DNA of 50,547 bases from Clostridium peptidivorans (GCF_900205925.1 NZ_OAOD01000022.1:1-50547); one strand, 5' to 3'. Positions 1 to 9,617 are shown, counted from the stretch's first letter. Numbers and translations: made by a program. The notes: generated by a model from the sequence alone, not told the origin.

Positions 1-30
1 CTATAACAATTATAGGTATCAGTGGGGACT

Positions 31-60
31 AAACAAAATGACCCCTGTACAATACAGGGA
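31..60 (-). terminator. Possible terminator downstream of the MerR gene
   Basis: A 7-bp stem, CCCTGTA (43-49) with TACAGGG (53-59), is followed on the minus strand by a T-rich stretch (GTCATTTTGTTT). It lies about 125 bases past the MerR stop, so the link to that gene is weak. I see no gene in the rest of bases 1-185. Confidence 0.35.
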
Positions 61-185
61 TCATCTCCTTAAAACCGCTTAGTCTTTTTTATTGTGTCCT
101 TGACAAAGGGTACATTTTACTATTGATATGGGTTTACTTATGGTCATATTAACAAGCATAGCATAATTCATATTGCTTACTATAC

Positions 186-1142
186 TTACTTTGATGAGTT
201 CATTAAATTTTTGAAGAAATCCTCTAAACTTACTCCAAACTCATTTTTAATTTCCTCACTTGCTTCTTTGTTTATTTCCTTACCTATCTCTCTATACCTT
301 TTATAGTCCTCATTTAAAATTTCTAAGTATGCATCGAAAGCATTGTCTGGTGCTCCAATATCATTAAACATATTCTTAGATTTTATAATAGACTCACTAA
401 CATTTTTCTTAAGCTCTTCATTTTCATTTATAGATTTTACAAATGAAATAATGGTCTTTTTATATTTTTCCTTAAAATTAATATCTCCATTTAAAAAATT
501 TATGGCATTATTTTTAGACTTTTCTTTATAACCCTCAATTTTATTAATATCTATATTACTCATACCTTTTATAAGTGGATTACTATGGTCTAATTCATCT
601 AAGTCATCCAAAAACTCTACAAGTTTTAGCCATGCATCTTTCTTTTCATTATTATCTATAGTGATATTTAAAAATGGTTCATAACAGCTTACAAATATTT
701 TTCCAAAGTTTCCTGGAAAAATTCTTATGAGCGTATTGGATATGAACTCCTTTTTTTCAGCTATAGAAAGTTCTAAAGTCTCTCTCAGTGTTCTAACTTG
801 CTCACCAATACTATAATAATCCTCTGTTTCTTTATTAATAATATTACTAATAATAAGTTTAGTTTTTTCTAGATTATTTATAGTTTCAGTTACTTTTTTC
901 AAGGTATCGTTCATAACTTCCTGCAGACTTTTATTTCCCTCTACTAAACACTTTATTTCGCTTATTGGTATTTCTATAGCTCTTAATGCACCAATTAAGT
1001 TAAGCTTTACAATATCATTATCTGTATACTCTCTATAATTGTTATCATTATTTTTCATAGGATTAATTAATCCTTCACTCTCATAATACTTAATGGCTTT
1101 TTTTGTTAATCCAGTTTTATCCGATACAATTTTAATATTCAT
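186..1142 (-). CDS. MerR-family transcriptional regulator with long C-terminal domain
   Basis: An N-terminal MerR winged helix-turn-helix (about residues 1-70; IKIVSDKTGLTKKAIKYYE, then YREYTDNDI) is followed by a coiled-coil dimerisation helix (about 75-110). The remaining roughly 200 residues are helical and charged and match no effector domain I recognise. The ATG at 1142 was chosen over the codon at 1157 because a GGAGGTG ribosome site lies 7 bases before it. The protein has 318 residues, longer than most MerR proteins (about 130-270), which fits a ligand- or drug-sensing type. Its own promoter (1189-1219) has the 19-bp spacer typical of MerR-controlled promoters, so autoregulation is likely. 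No obvious target gene lies next to it; the divergent neighbour is a peroxiredoxin. Confidence 0.85.
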   Translation of the reverse strand: MNIKIVSDKTGLTKKAIKYYESEGLINPMKNNDNNYREYTDNDIVKLNLIGALRAIEIPISEIKCLVEGNKSLQEVMNDTLKKVTETINNLEKTKLIISNIINKETEDYYSIGEQVRTLRETLELSIAEKKEFISNTLIRIFPGNFGKIFVSCYEPFLNITIDNNEKKDAWLKLVEFLDDLDELDHSNPLIKGMSNIDINKIEGYKEKSKNNAINFLNGDINFKEKYKKTIISFVKSINENEELKKNVSESIIKSKNMFNDIGAPDNAFDAYLEILNEDYKRYREIGKEINKEASEEIKNEFGVSLEDFFKNLMNSSK

Positions 1143-1160
1143 TAGTAACACCTCCAATAA

Positions 1161-1186
1161 AATTAAAAGTTAGCTAACCTTTAATT
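1161..1186. promoter_or_regulatory. 26-bp palindrome in the MerR gene leader
   Basis: A near-perfect inverted repeat (one mismatch in 13 bp) centred on GTTAGCTAAC lies just downstream of the -10 box and before the ribosome site. It could be an operator or an mRNA hairpin. Confidence 0.5.
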
Positions 1187-1188
1187 TA

Positions 1189-1219
1189 ACTATAATGCTG
1201 CCTGTAAGGTACAAGTCAA
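1189..1219 (-). promoter_or_regulatory. MerR-type promoter (19-bp spacer)
   Basis: On the minus strand, TTGACT (1214-1219) and TATAGT (1189-1194) are separated by 19 bp. The spacer contains the dyad CCT-TAC-AGG. A stretched spacer with a dyad between the boxes is the hallmark of promoters that MerR proteins activate by DNA distortion. It reads into the MerR gene itself. Confidence 0.75.
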
Positions 1220-1357
1220 TAGTTTTTTATAAATTAAAAAACTGTTTATAATACAACATAGATATAATTATTAAAATTCCACAAATTACATAAATCCTAC
1301 TTATCCAGAGCATCCTATATTAATACACATATATATTATAGAGAGGAGATCAGAATA

Positions 1358-1819
1358 ATGAAGCTTATCGAGGTAGGTAATGTTGCACCAGACTTCACAG
1401 TAAAGGATAATAATGACCAAAACATAAATTTGTCAGACTATAGAGGAAAAAAAGTATTGCTCTCTTGGCATCCCCTTGCTTGGACACCAGTTTGTACTGA
1501 TCAGATGAGAGCACTAGAGAATAATTGGCAAACGTTCCAAAAGCTCAATACGGTTCCACTTGGATTTAGTGTTGACCCCACACCTTGTAAAAAAGCGTGG
1601 GCAACAGCAATCCTAATTAATAATGTAAGTCTTCCTTCAGACTTTTGGCCACACGGAAAGGTTGCAAAAGAATACGGATTATTTAACGAAGAGTACGGAG
1701 TATCAGAGCGAGCAAACATTATAATAGATGAAAATGGCAAAGTTAAATGGGTAAAAGTTTATTACTCTCAAGAGCTACCTGATATAAATGAGGTTATACA
1801 GGTATTATCCAATATGTAG
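1358..1819 (+). CDS. Peroxiredoxin (AhpC/TSA family, AhpE-like)
   Basis: A thiol peroxidase that would reduce peroxides in the cytoplasm. The 153-residue protein has the thioredoxin fold start (GNVAPDFTVKD) and the peroxidatic motif PLAWTPVCT, with P39, T43 and catalytic C46. A further cysteine at position 77 (TPCKKAW) might act as resolving cysteine; this is a guess. The ribosome site GAGAGGAGA precedes the ATG. The gene stands alone, divergent from the MerR regulator, and ends at a clear terminator. Oxidative-stress control by the neighbouring MerR protein is possible but not shown by the sequence. Confidence 0.88.
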   Translation: MKLIEVGNVAPDFTVKDNNDQNINLSDYRGKKVLLSWHPLAWTPVCTDQMRALENNWQTFQKLNTVPLGFSVDPTPCKKAWATAILINNVSLPSDFWPHGKVAKEYGLFNEEYGVSERANIIIDENGKVKWVKVYYSQELPDINEVIQVLSNM

Positions 1820-1862
1820 ATAACAACAGCTTTCTATAGTTCACCTGCTTTATAAATTTTAA

Positions 1863-1908
1863 GGGGCTTCTCAAAATGCACAAATCGCATCCGACAAGCC
1901 CTTTTTTT
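1863..1908 (+). terminator. Terminator of the peroxiredoxin gene
   Basis: Stem GGGCTT (1864-1869) with AAGCCC (1896-1901), a smaller inner stem ATGC/GCAT, and a run of seven T directly after. Confidence 0.8.
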
Positions 1909-1944
1909 ATTGCATTTGAAGTAGCCCCTATTTTCCATGCAGCA

Positions 1945-2634
1945 TTAGAGTGATTGCATATACAAGTTTTTAGATAATTCTCGGAGTTTATCCTCATCTA
2001 ATATATAAATTGTTTTATCTTCACATTTTATAATTGATTTTGATTCAAGTTCATTTAGAGTTCTACTTAAGTGTCTATAAGTAGTTCCTAAAAATTGAGC
2101 AATTTCTTTAAAGGATGAATTTAAAACTATATAGTTTTTATCTGTTATATGTTCAACCAAATAGCTAGCTAACCTATTAACAAGCGGATATACAAAGTTA
2201 TATGAGCTATTATTAATGGTTGCATTAAGTTTTTCGCTTAAAGATTCTATTAAATGATGTAAAAAATTCAGGTTATTTATATACTTTTCTCTAAGTATAT
2301 TTGAAGGTATTGCAATTAAATAAGTATCTTTTATAGCTTCAGCATTACATCTTATAGGCAAATTCTTTAAAAACTCTAAATCTCCTATAGTATTAAATTC
2401 TTTATAAAACTTTAAAAGCATTGATTTACCATTTTCAAAAAGATAAGTTATTTTTATTTTCCCATCTACAAGCAAATAGTAATATTCAAGCTCAGACTCC
2501 GCTTCTAATATAACTTCATCTTTTTCATAAAAATGAAGTTGTGCATAGTTTACTATATTCTTATCAAATATATTTTCTATATTATACTTAACAAAATAAT
2601 GATTCAAGAGATTGTTATTTAAAATTCTTTTCAT
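1945..2634 (-). CDS. Crp/Fnr-family transcriptional regulator (YeiL-like)
   Basis: A 229-residue cyclic-nucleotide-binding-fold regulator. The N-terminal beta-roll spans about residues 20-130 (DEVILEAESELEYYYLLVDGKI), the dimer helix about 130-155, and the C-terminal winged HTH about 160-225 with recognition segment FKEIAQFLGTTYRHLSRTL. No iron-sulfur cysteine cluster like that of Fnr is present, so it probably senses a small ligand or acts through altered oligomerisation. It is transcribed divergently from a HAD phosphatase across a 153-base gap. The ribosome site is AAGGAGG. The effector is unknown. Confidence 0.85.
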   Translation of the reverse strand: MKRILNNNLLNHYFVKYNIENIFDKNIVNYAQLHFYEKDEVILEAESELEYYYLLVDGKIKITYLFENGKSMLLKFYKEFNTIGDLEFLKNLPIRCNAEAIKDTYLIAIPSNILREKYINNLNFLHHLIESLSEKLNATINNSSYNFVYPLVNRLASYLVEHITDKNYIVLNSSFKEIAQFLGTTYRHLSRTLNELESKSIIKCEDKTIYILDEDKLRELSKNLYMQSL

Positions 2635-2787
2635 AAATCCTCCTTAATAAGACATAGGTCCTATGGAAATTCATATCAATATGGTAACTTATATATTAAG
2701 CAATGTAAAGCAAGACAAGCTATTTTTCATTATCTAAAATATCAAAAAGTTATAACCATATAAATTAAGTTTATTAGGAGGATTATT

Positions 2788-3477
2788 ATGAAGTACGAAG
2801 TTATAATATTTGATGCAGATGAGACTTTATTTGATTTCAAAAAATCTGAAAGAGAGTCCCTTAAAAATACTATGCACGAGTTTAATATAGAATATGATGA
2901 AAATTTTCATTTAAAAGTGTACAAGGATATAAATACTGCTATATGGAAAGAGCTTGAGGATGGCCTTATTACTCAGAAAGAATTAAAGGTTGAAAGATTT
3001 AAAAGATTATCTCGTAGTTTAAATGCTGAATTTGATGAAATTCAATTTGCAAAATCATATATGAAACATCTATCTTATGCTTCGTTTTTATATGATGAAA
3101 GTATAGCTCTTGTAGAAAGTTTATCTAAAGATTATAGGCTTACTATAATTACTAATGGTCTTACGGATGTTCAGGAGAATAGAATAAGAAAATCTATTAT
3201 AGGAAAATATTTTGACGATATTGTAATATCTGAGGAGGTTCAAGTATCCAAGCCAGACTCTAAAATATTTGAACACGCTTTAAACAATATAAAGTATACT
3301 GACAAGAGCAAAGTATTAATGGTAGGAGATAGTTTAACCTCTGATATACAAGGTGGAATAAATTTTGGTATAGATACATGCTGGTTTAATCCTAAAAAAA
3401 TTGAAAATAAAATAGAAATAAAACCTACTTATGAAATTTCTAGTTTGGTGGAACTTAAGGATATACTTGAAAAATAG
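2788..3477 (+). CDS. HAD-family hydrolase, YjjG-like nucleotidase
   Basis: A 229-residue HAD phosphatase. Motif I is FDADETLFD (nucleophile D9, acid/base D11). A helical cap follows (about residues 20-85), then motif II in TIITNGLTD, motif III lysine in SKPDSKIFEHAL, and motif IV in MVGDSLTSDIQGG. The nearest described relatives are YjjG-type pyrimidine nucleotidases that remove non-canonical nucleotides; phosphoglycolate phosphatase is the other common label for such sequences. The ribosome site is TAGGAGG. It is divergent from the Crp/Fnr gene and may be under its control. Confidence 0.85.
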   Translation: MKYEVIIFDADETLFDFKKSERESLKNTMHEFNIEYDENFHLKVYKDINTAIWKELEDGLITQKELKVERFKRLSRSLNAEFDEIQFAKSYMKHLSYASFLYDESIALVESLSKDYRLTIITNGLTDVQENRIRKSIIGKYFDDIVISEEVQVSKPDSKIFEHALNNIKYTDKSKVLMVGDSLTSDIQGGINFGIDTCWFNPKKIENKIEIKPTYEISSLVELKDILEK

Positions 3478-3529
3478 ATCATTTAAAGTACTATTCTTAA
3501 ACTATAGATTTAATAACAATTATAAAATA

Positions 3530-3570
3530 AAAACTATAGAAATTTATCCCCTATAAATTCCTATAGTTTT
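3530..3570. terminator. Strong hairpin downstream of the HAD gene
   Basis: AAAACTATAG (3530-3539) and AATTTAT (3541-3547) pair with ATAAATT (3553-3559) and CTATAGTTTT (3561-3570), giving a 17-bp stem with one bulge. The arm ends in TTTT on + and its complement does so on -, so it can serve the HAD gene and possibly the convergent kinase. Confidence 0.65.
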
Positions 3571-3649
3571 CTTCCCAAATTTTGTGTCATTTATTATTCA
3601 CTTTAGTAACGTGTAATCAATTACTACATAATTATAACTTTTAATTTGT

Positions 3650-3671
3650 CACTTGCCATGTGAGTGGCGCT
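3650..3671. repeat. GC-rich dispersed repeat, copy 1
   Basis: The 22-base sequence beginning CACTTGCCATGTGAGTGGC is repeated with three changes at 45429-45450. It touches the stop codon of the PAS kinase and contains a small dyad (CACT/AGTG). Confidence 0.5.
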
Positions 3672-5682
3672 ACTTATATATATCAGAGAATTCAATATCA
3701 AGCACTTCCGCATAATTTTGCTTTTTGTTTATACTAGTAAAATTTTTGTTATATTCCTTCAATAAAATATTTACTGGAAGTTCTATTATAAATTCACTTC
3801 CCACGCCTACCTCACTTAATACATTAACTGTACCACCATGCATTTCAACAAAAGACTTAACAATGGAAAGCCCGATGCCGCTTCCTTCATTAGTTCTTAC
3901 CATTGTATTCTCCACCTGAGTAAATCTCTCAAATATATCATTTATTCTATCCTGTGGTATACCAATCCCAGTATCTTTTACTGAAATTATCACGCTTGTC
4001 CCTCTGTCATAAACATTTACAAAAACATTTCCATTTTTACCTGTAAACTTAATGGCATTAGAAAGTAAATTTAGAAATGTCCTTTCCAATCTATCTGGAT
4101 CTAAAGCCATTATTTTCTCTTCAATTTCAGTATCAAATTGTACATATATATCCTTCCCTCTTGCATATTCCGCAACTGAAAGGGTGATATCTTCCACTAT
4201 GCTTACTACATTTACATTTTTAAGTTTTAACTCAATAAAACCTGCCTCTATTTTAGTTATGTCAATAAGGTTGTTTATAAGCCTCAATAATCTTTGACAA
4301 TTTTGCTTCATAGCTTTCAAATGTTCATTCCAATTTAATGAATTCATATCTGAACTTTTTTTCAAATATAACTCAAAAAGTTGGATTGCACTAAAAATAA
4401 CATTTACTGGTGTTCTTAATTCATGGGACATGTTTGCAAGAAACTGGCTTTTTAAAATATTCGCCTCTTCTGCTGCTGACTTTTGTTTTTCTAGTTCCTC
4501 TTCCCTTATCTTACGTTCATTAATATCTCGAGCAGATAAAAACACTCCCTTTACCTGTCCACACTCATCCTTATAAACTGAAGCATTACAGATAACTGTA
4601 GTTACATATCCATCCTTATGCTTAAGTTCAAGCTCACATTCCTCAATACTTCCCAGCTTAAAAACTTGCTTATGTGCATTCCTCGATTTCTCAGGATTAG
4701 TAAAATAATTAAAAATATATTTACCTATAAGCTCTTCCCGTGAATATCCAGTAGATTTCTCTGTTGATGAGTTCACATCTATAATCCTGCCCTCTGAATC
4801 AATTGCCACAAGAGCATCCAGACTAGCCTCAATCATACTTCTGTTATAGGCACTTACCAATCGTATTGCTTCTTCAGCCTTTTTTCTCTCAGTCATATCT
4901 ATGAAGGTAATACAATTCACCTCACCAACTACAGTAGCATGTATACAAACCTGTTTTATGGAGCCATCTTTGGTAGTTATATTAACTTCCATAGGTTCAA
5001 TTTCTGACTGATTTTTCATTGCTTCTGCAAATCTAGTATCCCACTCCTTTGACACAAATTCACGATACTCAGGATCTGGGTATGCAATAGGCCACCAATC
5101 TGATATATTAAAAAGCTCATCAAAAGTATAGCCGAAGAACTCTATAAATCTAGGATTTTGATAAATCATCTTTTGCTCTATTCCCGAAGAAAGTATTATT
5201 GCCACTGGCAAACGATCTAGTATCTTACGGCAGTTTACGTCAACTTTTCTAAGCATTTCTTCAGAGTTCTCTAGCCCTCTTTCTGTCTTGCTGCTTTTTT
5301 CCTTAGTATTTTTGCCTTCTAAAATATCAGATATGGTCATGTTAAAGTATATCTTTCCATCTATGCACATTTTTAAAAATATTACTTTTGAATCTTTTAT
5401 GGAGCCATTTGATAATTTATGTGTTAAATAGACTTCAGTATTTTTAGGCTCTAAAGTTTGATTAAAAATATGGTTCATTTCTTCTAAATCATCTATTTTA
5501 CTTATATCATATATCTTTAATTTTTTTATTTGTTCTTTAGAATATTCATAAAATCCACAAGCTGTTTTATTAGCATTTACAATTTGGCCATTGTCACCAT
5601 CTACTATAACTTGAATGCCATTACTATTTTCAAATAACTTTTCATAAAAAGAGTCTGTCGTATTGTTTATATCTATCATCAT
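3670..5682 (-). CDS. Orphan PAS-domain sensor histidine kinase
   Basis: A 670-residue cytoplasmic kinase without membrane segments. It has three PAS domains (about 10-125, 150-270 and 275-395), then a HisKA dimerisation domain with phospho-acceptor H420 in FLANMSHELRTPVN, then a HATPase domain with the N box NLLSNAIKFT, the G1 motif DTGIGIP and the G2 motif GSGIGLSIVK. I place the start at the ATG at 5682 rather than the upstream in-frame TTG at 5709; a GAAGG sequence lies 10 bases before this ATG, and the ATG at 5679 is equally possible. No response regulator is adjacent, so the partner is encoded elsewhere. In clostridia such orphan kinases often feed Spo0A, but nothing here proves that. 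Confidence 0.88.
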   Translation of the reverse strand: MMIDINNTTDSFYEKLFENSNGIQVIVDGDNGQIVNANKTACGFYEYSKEQIKKLKIYDISKIDDLEEMNHIFNQTLEPKNTEVYLTHKLSNGSIKDSKVIFLKMCIDGKIYFNMTISDILEGKNTKEKSSKTERGLENSEEMLRKVDVNCRKILDRLPVAIILSSGIEQKMIYQNPRFIEFFGYTFDELFNISDWWPIAYPDPEYREFVSKEWDTRFAEAMKNQSEIEPMEVNITTKDGSIKQVCIHATVVGEVNCITFIDMTERKKAEEAIRLVSAYNRSMIEASLDALVAIDSEGRIIDVNSSTEKSTGYSREELIGKYIFNYFTNPEKSRNAHKQVFKLGSIEECELELKHKDGYVTTVICNASVYKDECGQVKGVFLSARDINERKIREEELEKQKSAAEEANILKSQFLANMSHELRTPVNVIFSAIQLFELYLKKSSDMNSLNWNEHLKAMKQNCQRLLRLINNLIDITKIEAGFIELKLKNVNVVSIVEDITLSVAEYARGKDIYVQFDTEIEEKIMALDPDRLERTFLNLLSNAIKFTGKNGNVFVNVYDRGTSVIISVKDTGIGIPQDRINDIFERFTQVENTMVRTNEGSGIGLSIVKSFVEMHGGTVNVLSEVGVGSEFIIELPVNILLKEYNKNFTSINKKQNYAEVLDIEFSDIYK

Positions 5683-5881
5683 TTTTCCAGCACCTTCTAT
5701 AATGTTCAAAAATATTCCATATTGCCTTAGATTTATATCAATATTCGATATGGAATTGTTGATTTTTTCTATTTATTACATTTAGTTTAATATGATGCAA
5801 ATTATATGTCAAAACAAATTATCTGACATAGTTCTACAATAAATGTATTATAGACATTCTTAACAACTTCTTACTACATTT

Positions 5882-6724
5882 CTACCATTTAACGGGAATA
5901 ATCACCATGTTTATTGGACTTCCATCCTTCATGCTTTCTTCGAAAATCTCTAACTGTCCCTTCCCCGCTGAGGATGGTTTAAAAGTAAGCTCAGCTTCGA
6001 AACCTCCACGTTCTGGAGCACCTGACTCAGCTCTGGTTGAACCCTTGGCTAAAATATTACCATTGGAATCTTTCAGACGAAAGCTTACAAAAGCTTCGAA
6101 TACTCTGGCATTGCCTTTGATTTTAAAAGTACTTTTTACAGTTTGCCCAGCTATAGGTGAAGTGACCCAGATGGCAGGCTCATATACAGGGCTGAGATTC
6201 CTCTTAAAAGGCTGTTCATAAAGACCCACGTGTCCCCACCACCCCATAGCATTTTCAGCTTTGCCTTCCACTGTGAACTTTACCCTTTGGATAGTGGGAA
6301 ACTCTGTAAGGGTATTTACGATGCTTAAAATACCCAGCATTTCTCCACTAGAACCAACATTAGCCTTAAGCACCTCTTTTGAGAAATCCACTGTTGCCAA
6401 TCCATTTTCAATTTTGATCCCTAAAATCTTCGTATCTTTCGGTAGCACCTTAAAAGCTCCTGAAGTAAGCGGCTTCCCTAAAATCAATTCATTGAGAGCT
6501 GCCCTAGCTACACCCTCGCTTTTCGGGGTCTTGTGTACTTCTCGAACAAGGTACATTTCATTATTGCTATCTTTCAGATAGTACACAATAGCATCCATAG
6601 TCTCCACAGATGGAGGAGCAGCCACCTTAGTTTCCGTCACAAGCTGCTTCTGTGATTGACAACCAGTAAATCCTACTAATACAAACATTATTATAAATGA
6701 GGCAACTATTCTTAAAATCTTCAC
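5882..6724 (-). CDS. Lipoprotein with GerMN and Gmad2 domains
   Basis: A 280-residue exported lipoprotein: signal peptide with lipobox VGFTGC (lipidated C22), a GerMN domain (about residues 45-170, with ARAALNELILGKP and an ATVDFSKE segment), then a Gmad2 immunoglobulin-like domain (about 185-280, IWVTSPIAGQTVKSTFKIKGNARVFE). GerMN is named after GerM, a sporulation and germination protein, and Gmad2 is often fused to it in clostridia. The protein probably sits on the outer face of the membrane in sporulation or the cell envelope. It stands alone and its exact role is unknown. Confidence 0.88.
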   Translation of the reverse strand: MKILRIVASFIIMFVLVGFTGCQSQKQLVTETKVAAPPSVETMDAIVYYLKDSNNEMYLVREVHKTPKSEGVARAALNELILGKPLTSGAFKVLPKDTKILGIKIENGLATVDFSKEVLKANVGSSGEMLGILSIVNTLTEFPTIQRVKFTVEGKAENAMGWWGHVGLYEQPFKRNLSPVYEPAIWVTSPIAGQTVKSTFKIKGNARVFEAFVSFRLKDSNGNILAKGSTRAESGAPERGGFEAELTFKPSSAGKGQLEIFEESMKDGSPINMVIIPVKW

Positions 6725-7007
6725 AATAAATAACCTCCCCTAAATATTATCTTAAAAAATCTCCTTCTACTTGCTATTTAAGACCTATACTTTTTCCTGT
6801 TATTAATACATATGCTGCTCACAGCAATTTTGTTTACTAATTCATGAAAATACCGAAACATATATTTTTTCGCTGGTTGTATTATTTTTATTATATTATA
6901 TTAAATTTTACTAGTGGAATATATCTACTTAAACAAAAAAATATCCTTTATTTCATCTGCTGAAATCATCTCTTGACTTAATATTTAATTACTTATTTAT
7001 TATATTG
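6725..7007. other. Non-coding gap between GerMN gene and sstT promoter
   Basis: Very AT-rich. It should hold the GerMN promoter on the minus strand. A TTGACT box near 6972 may be a weak second promoter for sstT. I find no small ORF with a ribosome site and no convincing RNA structure. Confidence 0.4.
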
Positions 7008-7036
7008 TTGACAAGCTAGTCGAAAAATGTTAACAT
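7008..7036 (+). promoter_or_regulatory. sigma-A promoter of sstT
   Basis: TTGACA (7008-7013), 17-bp spacer, TAACAT (7031-7036). It leaves a leader of about 95 bases before the ATG at 7141. No known riboswitch fold was recognised in that leader. Confidence 0.7.
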
Positions 7037-7140
7037 TTATCGTATTTAGAGAGTGTACAAGTGTATATATGTTAAAAACACAAACAGAATTTTATATAAA
7101 AATAATATTATTACCACATTAATACAAGGGGGAAAAAATT

Positions 7141-8373
7141 ATGAAAAACCTAATAAAAAATTGGAATAAATTGAGCCTTGTAAAACGAATAATTATAGGC
7201 TTGTTTATTGGTATTATATTGGCTAGATTTCTTCCAGAAACAGCAAAACCAATCGTTATTTTCGGTTCTTTATTTGTAGGTGCTTTAAAAGCCATTGCGC
7301 CTATATTAGTGCTCTTCTTAGTAATGTCAGCCATCTCTCAACACAAGAGTGGTCATCAAACTAATATGAAATCTATTATCGTACTTTATCTTTTAGGAAC
7401 ATTCTTAGCTGGACTTGTGGCAGTTGTTGGAAGCTTTATATTCCCAGTAAGCTTAACGCTTGCAGGTGGTGCTCAGAACGTGACTCCTCCTGGCGGTGTG
7501 ACAGAGGTTCTTAAATCATTACTGTTAAACCTTGTTGATAACCCAGTAAAAGCGCTTTTTAATGCAAACTATATTGGTATATTATCTTGGGCAGTACTTC
7601 TTGGCTTAGCTTTAAAAAATGCGCAGGATACTACAAAAACAATGATTTCTAATTTTTCAGATGCATTGTCTCAAATGGTTGTATGGGTTATAAATTTTGC
7701 TCCAATAGGAATCATGGGACTTGTATTTGATAGTATTGTTACAAGTGGATTTGAATCATTACTAAGCTATGGAAAATTAATTGTACTTTTGGTTGGTTGC
7801 ATGGTGTTTGTAGCTATTGTTGTAAACCCAATCATAGTGTACTTATATATTCGTCAAAACCCATTTCCACTTGTGCTTAAATGTTTAAAAGAAAGTGGTA
7901 TTACAGCATTCTTTACACGCAGCTCTGCTGCAAACATTCCTGTAAATATGAGTTTATGTAAAAAACTAAATTTGGATAAGGATACCTATTCAGTATCTAT
8001 TCCATTAGGTGCTACCATAAATATGGCTGGTGCAGCTGTTACTATTTCTGTTTTAACCCTTGCAGCGGTTCACACTCTTGGTATTCAAGTGGATATTGGT
8101 ACTGCGTTAATTCTCAGCGTATTGTCCGCTGTATGTGCTTGCGGTGCTTCAGGAGTATCTGGTGGTTCATTATTACTTATTCCTCTAGCATGCAGTCTTT
8201 TCGGAATACCAAATGACATTGCTATGCAGGTAGTTGGTGTAGGCTTTATCGTAGGTGTTATACAGGATTCTTGCGAAACAGCACTTAACTCATCCACAGA
8301 CGTACTTTTCACTGCTGCAGCTGAATTTGCTGAGTGGCGTAAGGAAGGAAAAGAAGTTGCTATCACTAAATAG
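7141..8373 (+). CDS. sstT: Sodium:serine/threonine symporter SstT
   Basis: A 410-residue dicarboxylate/amino acid:cation symporter (DAACS, glutamate-transporter fold) of SstT length. The N-terminus ([20 protein letters not shown]) and the stretches around residue 260 ([13 protein letters not shown]), 290 ([13 protein letters not shown]) and 325-345 ([18 protein letters not shown]) match the hairpin and binding regions of this family. It imports serine and threonine with Na+. The ribosome site is AAGGGGGA. It is monocistronic, with its own promoter and terminator. Confidence 0.92.
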   Translation: MKNLIKNWNKLSLVKRIIIGLFIGIILARFLPETAKPIVIFGSLFVGALKAIAPILVLFLVMSAISQHKSGHQTNMKSIIVLYLLGTFLAGLVAVVGSFIFPVSLTLAGGAQNVTPPGGVTEVLKSLLLNLVDNPVKALFNANYIGILSWAVLLGLALKNAQDTTKTMISNFSDALSQMVVWVINFAPIGIMGLVFDSIVTSGFESLLSYGKLIVLLVGCMVFVAIVVNPIIVYLYIRQNPFPLVLKCLKESGITAFFTRSSAANIPVNMSLCKKLNLDKDTYSVSIPLGATINMAGAAVTISVLTLAAVHTLGIQVDIGTALILSVLSAVCACGASGVSGGSLLLIPLACSLFGIPNDIAMQVVGVGFIVGVIQDSCETALNSSTDVLFTAAAEFAEWRKEGKEVAITK

Positions 8374-8418
8374 AAACTGAATTACGGTGCTTTCTTTACA
8401 CTTATTATACAGTAAACA

Positions 8419-8452
8419 GGAGTCGGAAATAAATTTCCGACTCCTTTATTTT
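8419..8452 (+). terminator. Terminator of sstT
   Basis: GGAGTCGGAAAT (8419-8430) pairs with ATTTCCGACTCC (8433-8444), and a T-rich tail follows. Confidence 0.85.
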
Positions 8453-8502
8453 TAGAAACCTCTGCACATGCATAAAATTAATCATGAGCTTTATAACTTT
8501 AT

Positions 8503-9453
8503 TTAAGAGAATATTAATCCTCTACATGGAGTTATTACCACATCTGGACCTTCAACAAATCCTATAACATTATCAGCTGCATCAACAGCTGTTGCCATAT
8601 TAAATGAAAATGTTCCTGCAATTGGGAAATTACCTGTTATCATATACATAAACTGCTGAGAAGCACCTGGTGCTTGATTAGTTACAGTGAAATTTCTTAT
8701 TTTATCATCTAGAGTTACAAACTGTGCATTAACTACATCAGTAATGGTATAAGATAAAGTTTGATTTGATATATTTGTTGCTGTAATTGTAACAGTAAAA
8801 GTCTGTACTTCACAGGTTCTACCTGTTAAAGGAGTTACTGTCTTTACTAATCTTACCTTTTCTTCAGATGGTGGTGCACCTCCACATAATGCAGGATTAT
8901 TTGAATTACCAGGCTTAGTATATGGGGGAGGCAGCTCTTTATTTATATTATTACCGTTAGTTGAGGTAAATCCACAAAATATATGCTGATCATTAAAAAA
9001 GTTGTCAGGGAAACAACTAAGAGGAACTCTAAAATCTAAAAAGAAATCTGGATCTCCTCCAAAATTGGAACCAGCCAGACTAACGAATACATTTGTTCCC
9101 AATTGTATATTCTGCTGACATATTGGACTTCCTACAAAAGCGTCCTTACTATCATCTGAAAACTCTGCTTCAAATACTTGAACCTTGTTAACATTACCAC
9201 TTGCATTTACTCTTATGCTAAACAGTGGTATTCCTGCTAAATCTTTTATCAAAATACCCCATGCAAAGTTGTCCAGTTTTGTTGGATCATTATTCGCTCT
9301 TGGATCACAATTGAGCCTCATTCTAAAAAAAACAAATTCATTGTTAATATCCATAAAAAGTGCTGGATTTGCATTATTACCTACTATATCTACTGAACAT
9401 GGAGATACATCCCCAGCTAAAAGTGTATTTGTATTTATAGGTTGAAACGCCAT
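8503..9453 (-). CDS. Unknown protein with DUF11-like C-terminal domain
   Basis: A 316-residue protein that I do not recognise. The first 180 residues (MAFQPINTNTLLAGD...) are rich in N, D and F with scattered cysteines (CSVD, NCDP, ICQQN, SCFPD, FCGF). A Pro/Asn linker follows at about 178-200. The end (about 205-305, KTVTPLTGRTCEVQTFTVTI...) looks like the beta-sandwich repeat (DUF11/CARDB-like) of surface proteins. There is no signal peptide or anchor, so if it reaches the surface it may do so from the mother cell as a spore coat or exosporium component, a guess supported only by its style. The ribosome site AAAGGAG precedes the ATG. It is a single gene between two terminators. Confidence 0.7.
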   Translation of the reverse strand: MAFQPINTNTLLAGDVSPCSVDIVGNNANPALFMDINNEFVFFRMRLNCDPRANNDPTKLDNFAWGILIKDLAGIPLFSIRVNASGNVNKVQVFEAEFSDDSKDAFVGSPICQQNIQLGTNVFVSLAGSNFGGDPDFFLDFRVPLSCFPDNFFNDQHIFCGFTSTNGNNINKELPPPYTKPGNSNNPALCGGAPPSEEKVRLVKTVTPLTGRTCEVQTFTVTITATNISNQTLSYTITDVVNAQFVTLDDKIRNFTVTNQAPGASQQFMYMITGNFPIAGTFSFNMATAVDAADNVIGFVEGPDVVITPCRGLIFS

Positions 9454-9617
9454 TATCTATCTACTCCTTTTATCATTGCTTTTTTAATTGAAATCCACTA
9501 ATATCTTTAATTAGTAACATCTAATAATAAGAATCTCTTATTATTGATATCAAAAATCTCATATATATTTAGCATCCTTCTATCTTATAATATGCTTCGG
9601 TTTTCACATAGGTGACA

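Noticed and set aside
1..185. Possible insertion-sequence remnant at the left edge
   Set aside because: There is a small hairpin and some GC-richer patches, but no recognisable transposase fragment, inverted terminal repeat pair or target duplication.
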